The notes below the pieces were generated by a model. It was not told where the DNA came from, searched no databases, and worked only from the letters and a program-made list of their open reading frames with translations. From Bacteroidetes bacterium UBA4416 (GTDB lineage: Bacteria; Bacteroidota; Bacteroidia; B-17B0; Aurantibacillaceae): a DNA stretch of 64,000 bases. Where the stretch lies: NCBI GenBank assembly GCA_002390745.1, contig DGQK01000024.1, forward strand, positions 747 through 64,746, read 5' to 3'. Position numbers and translations under genes: made by a program. Shown here piece by piece: positions 60,701-64,000 of the stretch. Every line of letters begins with the position of its first letter. Within the stretch, counting starts at the first letter, position 1.

Positions 60701-63700
60701 TAAAACGTTTACTCATTTTTTGTTTTCTTGCCCTTACTGTTAACTTTTTACAGGCACAGAAATATGGAAATGAGTGGATCAACTACGGTCAAAAGCATTA
60801 CCGGATCAATATTCCCAAAACCGGCCTCTACCGCATCGACTCTCTCACACTGGCCAACAGCGGGATTCCGCTGAGCATGATCAACCCAAAGAATTTCCAG
60901 CTGTTCATCAAAGGCTCGGAGCAATACATCCGCATCCAGGGAGAGAGCGACAATGTATTTAACACAAACGATTACATCGAGTTTTTTGCTGAACGCAATG
61001 ACGGAAAGTTCGACTCGCTGGCCTATTCAGGTATCAGCCGTTTACCGAATCCTTACATCGCTTTATTCAACGACACCAACTATGCTTACCTCACCTGGAA
61101 CAGCCAGATCAGCAACCGCCGCGTCATCCCCGAAACAGATGTGAACTTCGGAGGCTATACGCCTGCCTCTTATTTTTACAGCGAACGCATCCACACCGGC
61201 TCCACGGCATATTCCCTGGGAAGAACCTTCATCGACGTTATCTCCGATCCGCGCTACGTGCCCGGCGAAGGTTACGGCCTTGGCCTGCAACAGGGGCAGG
61301 CAAGCCAAACCTATTTTACCAGCTTTGGCCTATACCAATCGCCTTCCCTGCCGGTATACATCAAAGCCTGCTATTCCGGCGCTTCCGAAAACTATTTGTC
61401 GGTGGGATACGACCACCAGATGAGAATAGAGTACCTGGATAATACGAACAGCCTCACAACCCTGCACGATACAACCTTCCTTGGCTACCAGCAGATCAAC
61501 ATCGAAAAACAGCTTCCTTCCGCCCTATTCAGCACCGGCACCTATGTGCGGGTAAGCAGCGTCAACAACCCGGCCTTTGGCAGCATTACCAATGCTTCCA
61601 ACCTCCATTACCTGCTATTCAGATACCCTCAGGTTCCTGATTTCGGCGGCTCTTCGGAACAGGTCCTGTTTATCGACAACAGCACCTCCGCTTCCAAAAC
61701 ATTTCTGGACCTTCAGAACGTGGCCTCCCCGGGCTCTGTGATCCTTTACGATCTGAGCAACCACAAATACATTACGGCTGCCGTTGCCGGCAATAATGTG
61801 AAAGCACTGATCCCTAACGGACCGGGGCAGAAGAAATGCTTTCTCACGAACAGCTCGAACATCAATGTAGTAACTTCCCTGGCTCCTGTAAATCAAAGCG
61901 GCTACTTTGTCGATTACAAAAGCAGCAATGCCGACTCTGCTTACCTGATCGTGTCGCACAAAGGCCTGCAAACATCTGCCAACGATTACAAGGCCTACCG
62001 CCAAAGCATCGACGGCGGCTCGCACCAGGTGATTATCGCTTACATCGACGAGCTCTACGATCAGTTTGCCTATGGTAACAAAAAAAATCCGCTGGCCATC
62101 CGGAATTTCTGTAGCTTTTTGAGCGACACCCTGCCGACCCCTCCGAAATACCTGCTTTTGCTGGGAAAATCCGTAAAGAACGATCAGCTAAAATCCAATT
62201 CCGTCCTCTGGGACGCCTGCGACCTGCCCACCATGGGCACTCCCTCATCGGATAACCTGATCACGGCTGACATCAACGGCTCGCATTCCTCGGCGCCCTC
62301 CATTCCTGTCGGGCGTATTTCGGCTAAAACCAACACACAGGCAGGCTATTACCTCGACAAGGTAAAGTCGCATGAGCTTGGCCTGAAGAAACCCGAGCCC
62401 GACGACTGGCACAAGCGCGTGCTGCATTTTGCCGGCGGCACAGACCTTGGCCAACAGCAATTGTTTCAAAGCTATCTGCAAAGCTACTCGGTTACCATCT
62501 GCGACACGCTCTACGGAGGCACGGTCTTTAATTTCAAAAAAACAACCACTGCGCCGATCCAGATCACCATCAGCGATTCGGTGAAGCGCCTCATCGATTA
62601 CGGCGCGTCCATCATTACCTTTTTCGGGCATGGCTCAATCAGCGGCTTCGATCAGGCTATCGACGATCCGAACGCCTACAACAACAAAGACAAGTATCCC
62701 CTGTTCATTGCCAATTCCTGCTATTCGGGAGACATCCACACCTACGCCGGCAACAGTGCCAGTGAGAACTTCACGCTGATCCGAGAGAAGGGCAGCATCG
62801 GCTTCATTGCCTCCTCCTCCAGTGGCGTGGTGTATCCTCTGAATATCTATTCCTCACAATTGTATAAGTCTATTGGTTACGAGCGCTACTATAAGGGGAT
62901 CGGGGATGCCATTAAAAATGCCTGTGCAAAAAACGCAGTGCTCAATGACCAGCTGCTGGAGATCACGTCGCTGGAGATGACGCTGGAGGGAGACCCGGCT
63001 GTAAAGCTCAGCGGCTATGCCAAACCGGATTACCAGATCAACAATGCGAGTGTGTATTTCGACACCCAAAGCAATGTGGACTCCGTTGGGATCAGGGTGA
63101 TTATCCGCAACCTGGGAAAAGCCATCCGGGATACCTTTGTGGTAAGAGTGGAACGCTACTTTGCCACCGGCGATTCCGTGACTTACCTGCGGAAGATCAA
63201 AGCGCCTTATAACCGCGACACGCTGCAGTTCAATGTATTGAAGGACTACGACAACGGCATCGGACTGAACAGCTTCAAAGTATTCATCGATTCTTATAAC
63301 GAGATCTCCGAGCTCTCGGAAAACAATAACTCAACGACAGGAACCGTCGATCTTTTTATACCGGGTGGCGATGTGGTACCGGTGTATCCTTACAAATATG
63401 CTATCATCCCCAAAGCGCCCCAGGTCACCTTAAAAGCCTCTACAGCCGATCCCTTCTCTGCAACTACCAATTACCGGATACAGCTCGACACCTGCGACCG
63501 CTTTATCAACCCGATCAACACCACAGTTGTGAGCAGTGCCGGCGGTGTGGTGGAATGGACAGTAAACCTTCCTCTCCCCGATAGCACGGTCTATTTCTGG
63601 CGTATCTCCAAAGACTCCACACAGCTTACCGACTCCTATAAGTGGAGGGAAAGTTCCTTCCAGGTCATCGCAAATAAATCGGGCTGGGGGCAGTCACACT

Positions 63701-64000
63701 TTCACCAGTTCAAAAATGACACTTACCAATTTGTGAAATACAAAAAGGCGCAGCGCCGTTTCGATTTTGAGAACGATGTATCTTCCATCACCTGCCGCAC
63801 GGGTTTCCTCTCCGGTATTGGCTGGGACCAGATCATATACTCGCTCAACAACTCGCAGATGCATGTGTGGAGCTGCGCGCAGGACGGCTGGAGCATCGTG
63901 ATCTTCGACTCTACCAGTGCCCTGCCCCGCCAGAGCATTTCGGCCAACGCTCCAAACCCGGGCCCCGGCCCTTATGGCAACTGCCACTGCGATGGTACCA
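60697..64000 (+). CDS. T9SS sortase PorU/PorU2-like C25 peptidase (partial)
   Basis: The frame starts at ATG 60697 and is open to the right edge (about 1101 residues seen). It has a signal peptide (IKRLLIFCFLALTVNFLQAQ) and a gingipain-like C25 domain: His645 in FFGHGSISGF and Cys675 in ANSCYSGD, as in PorU, which cleaves the sorting domain and joins substrates to the surface lipid. After the peptidase, a CARDB-like region (GIRVIIRNLGKAIRDTF...) and further domains continue. The length beyond the peptidase favours the longer PorU2 type over PorU itself. Its C-terminus is outside the window. It is coupled to the PorV-like gene by ATGA. Confidence 0.87.
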   Translation, partial: MIKRLLIFCFLALTVNFLQAQKYGNEWINYGQKHYRINIPKTGLYRIDSLTLANSGIPLSMINPKNFQLFIKGSEQYIRIQGESDNVFNTNDYIEFFAERNDGKFDSLAYSGISRLPNPYIALFNDTNYAYLTWNSQISNRRVIPETDVNFGGYTPASYFYSERIHTGSTAYSLGRTFIDVISDPRYVPGEGYGLGLQQGQASQTYFTSFGLYQSPSLPVYIKACYSGASENYLSVGYDHQMRIEYLDNTNSLTTLHDTTFLGYQQINIEKQLPSALFSTGTYVRVSSVNNPAFGSITNASNLHYLLFRYPQVPDFGGSSEQVLFIDNSTSASKTFLDLQNVASPGSVILYDLSNHKYITAAVAGNNVKALIPNGPGQKKCFLTNSSNINVVTSLAPVNQSGYFVDYKSSNADSAYLIVSHKGLQTSANDYKAYRQSIDGGSHQVIIAYIDELYDQFAYGNKKNPLAIRNFCSFLSDTLPTPPKYLLLLGKSVKNDQLKSNSVLWDACDLPTMGTPSSDNLITADINGSHSSAPSIPVGRISAKTNTQAGYYLDKVKSHELGLKKPEPDDWHKRVLHFAGGTDLGQQQLFQSYLQSYSVTICDTLYGGTVFNFKKTTTAPIQITISDSVKRLIDYGASIITFFGHGSISGFDQAIDDPNAYNNKDKYPLFIANSCYSGDIHTYAGNSASENFTLIREKGSIGFIASSSSGVVYPLNIYSSQLYKSIGYERYYKGIGDAIKNACAKNAVLNDQLLEITSLEMTLEGDPAVKLSGYAKPDYQINNASVYFDTQSNVDSVGIRVIIRNLGKAIRDTFVVRVERYFATGDSVTYLRKIKAPYNRDTLQFNVLKDYDNGIGLNSFKVFIDSYNEISELSENNNSTTGTVDLFIPGGDVVPVYPYKYAIIPKAPQVTLKASTADPFSATTNYRIQLDTCDRFINPINTTVVSSAGGVVEWTVNLPLPDSTVYFWRISKDSTQLTDSYKWRESSFQVIANKSGWGQSHFHQFKNDTYQFVKYKKAQRRFDFENDVSSITCRTGFLSGIGWDQIIYSLNNSQMHVWSCAQDGWSIVIFDSTSALPRQSISANAPNPGPGPYGNCHCDGT

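Overview
The window comes from a chromosome of a member of the phylum Bacteroidota, probably the Chitinophagia/Sphingobacteriia side. The evidence is the set of type IX secretion (T9SS) parts and cargo (PorV-like, PorU/PorU2-like, PorG-like, several proteins ending in a YPNP-type sorting domain), TamL, paired cytochrome oxidase subunit III genes, DUF3822, DUF3467 and DUF2723 (GT117) proteins, and promoters of the Bacteroidota type (TAnnTTTG at -7, TTTG at -33). I see no CRISPR array, prophage or transposase gene. Most of the window is ordinary housekeeping sequence, with compact accessory stretches and several families of dispersed repeats.

Layout. 1-3744 (minus): a cut-off beta-propeller protein, then the cytochrome oxidase operon ctaB, two subunit III genes and subunit IV. 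3898-9420: glutathione peroxidase, a small membrane protein, proC with an overlapping small gene, and a large GT117/DUF2723 membrane protein. 9502-9690: tRNA-Gln(UUG) with a promoter and terminator. 9710-11572: a T9SS-exported PHP-type protein. 11721-15167: an accessory island bounded by repeats, holding a RhuM-family protein and an alpha/beta-hydrolase-metacaspase fusion. 15195-26391: a helical-repeat protein, fabH, htpG, DUF3467, a PA14 protein, DUF1304, an AEC transporter and ettA. 26818-35408: envelope proteins of unknown role, an S8 protease with a PorG-like barrel, a hexapeptide-repeat protein, prfC with two tandem SpoIIAA-like genes, and a lipoprotein. 35670-41173: tamL, a TrmH-type methyltransferase, a LolA-like protein, DUF3822 and rsmD. 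41581-45006: a thioredoxin-fold protein without its cysteines, a 750-bp array of hairpin repeats, and ctaA. 45130-51061: rfbA, a polyprenyl synthase, a thioesterase, a sugar-phosphate isomerase, lipB, a serine hydrolase and a metzincin. 51148-55595 (minus): a MacAB-like efflux operon. 55711-64000: pssA, then MBOAT, SGNH, PorV-like and PorU2-like genes running off the right edge.

How the parts fit. ctaB and ctaA (40 kb apart) make heme O and heme A for the oxidase whose subunits III and IV are here. The secretion genes and four likely cargo proteins point to heavy use of T9SS. The MBOAT/SGNH pair next to PorV/PorU2-like genes suggests, without proof, an acyl modification tied to surface display.

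The most promising candidates for something not yet described are the alpha/beta-hydrolase-metacaspase fusion beside RhuM (13297-15099); a family of elements of about 210-250 bp bounded by TTGGGC/GCCCAA (three long copies, one short); the array of GTCCCGTAGGGAC and GCTCCGTAGGAGC hairpins at 43128-43880; and a pair of interlocked inverted repeats inside the efflux operon (54874-54930). All assignments come from reading the sequence; no database search was run.
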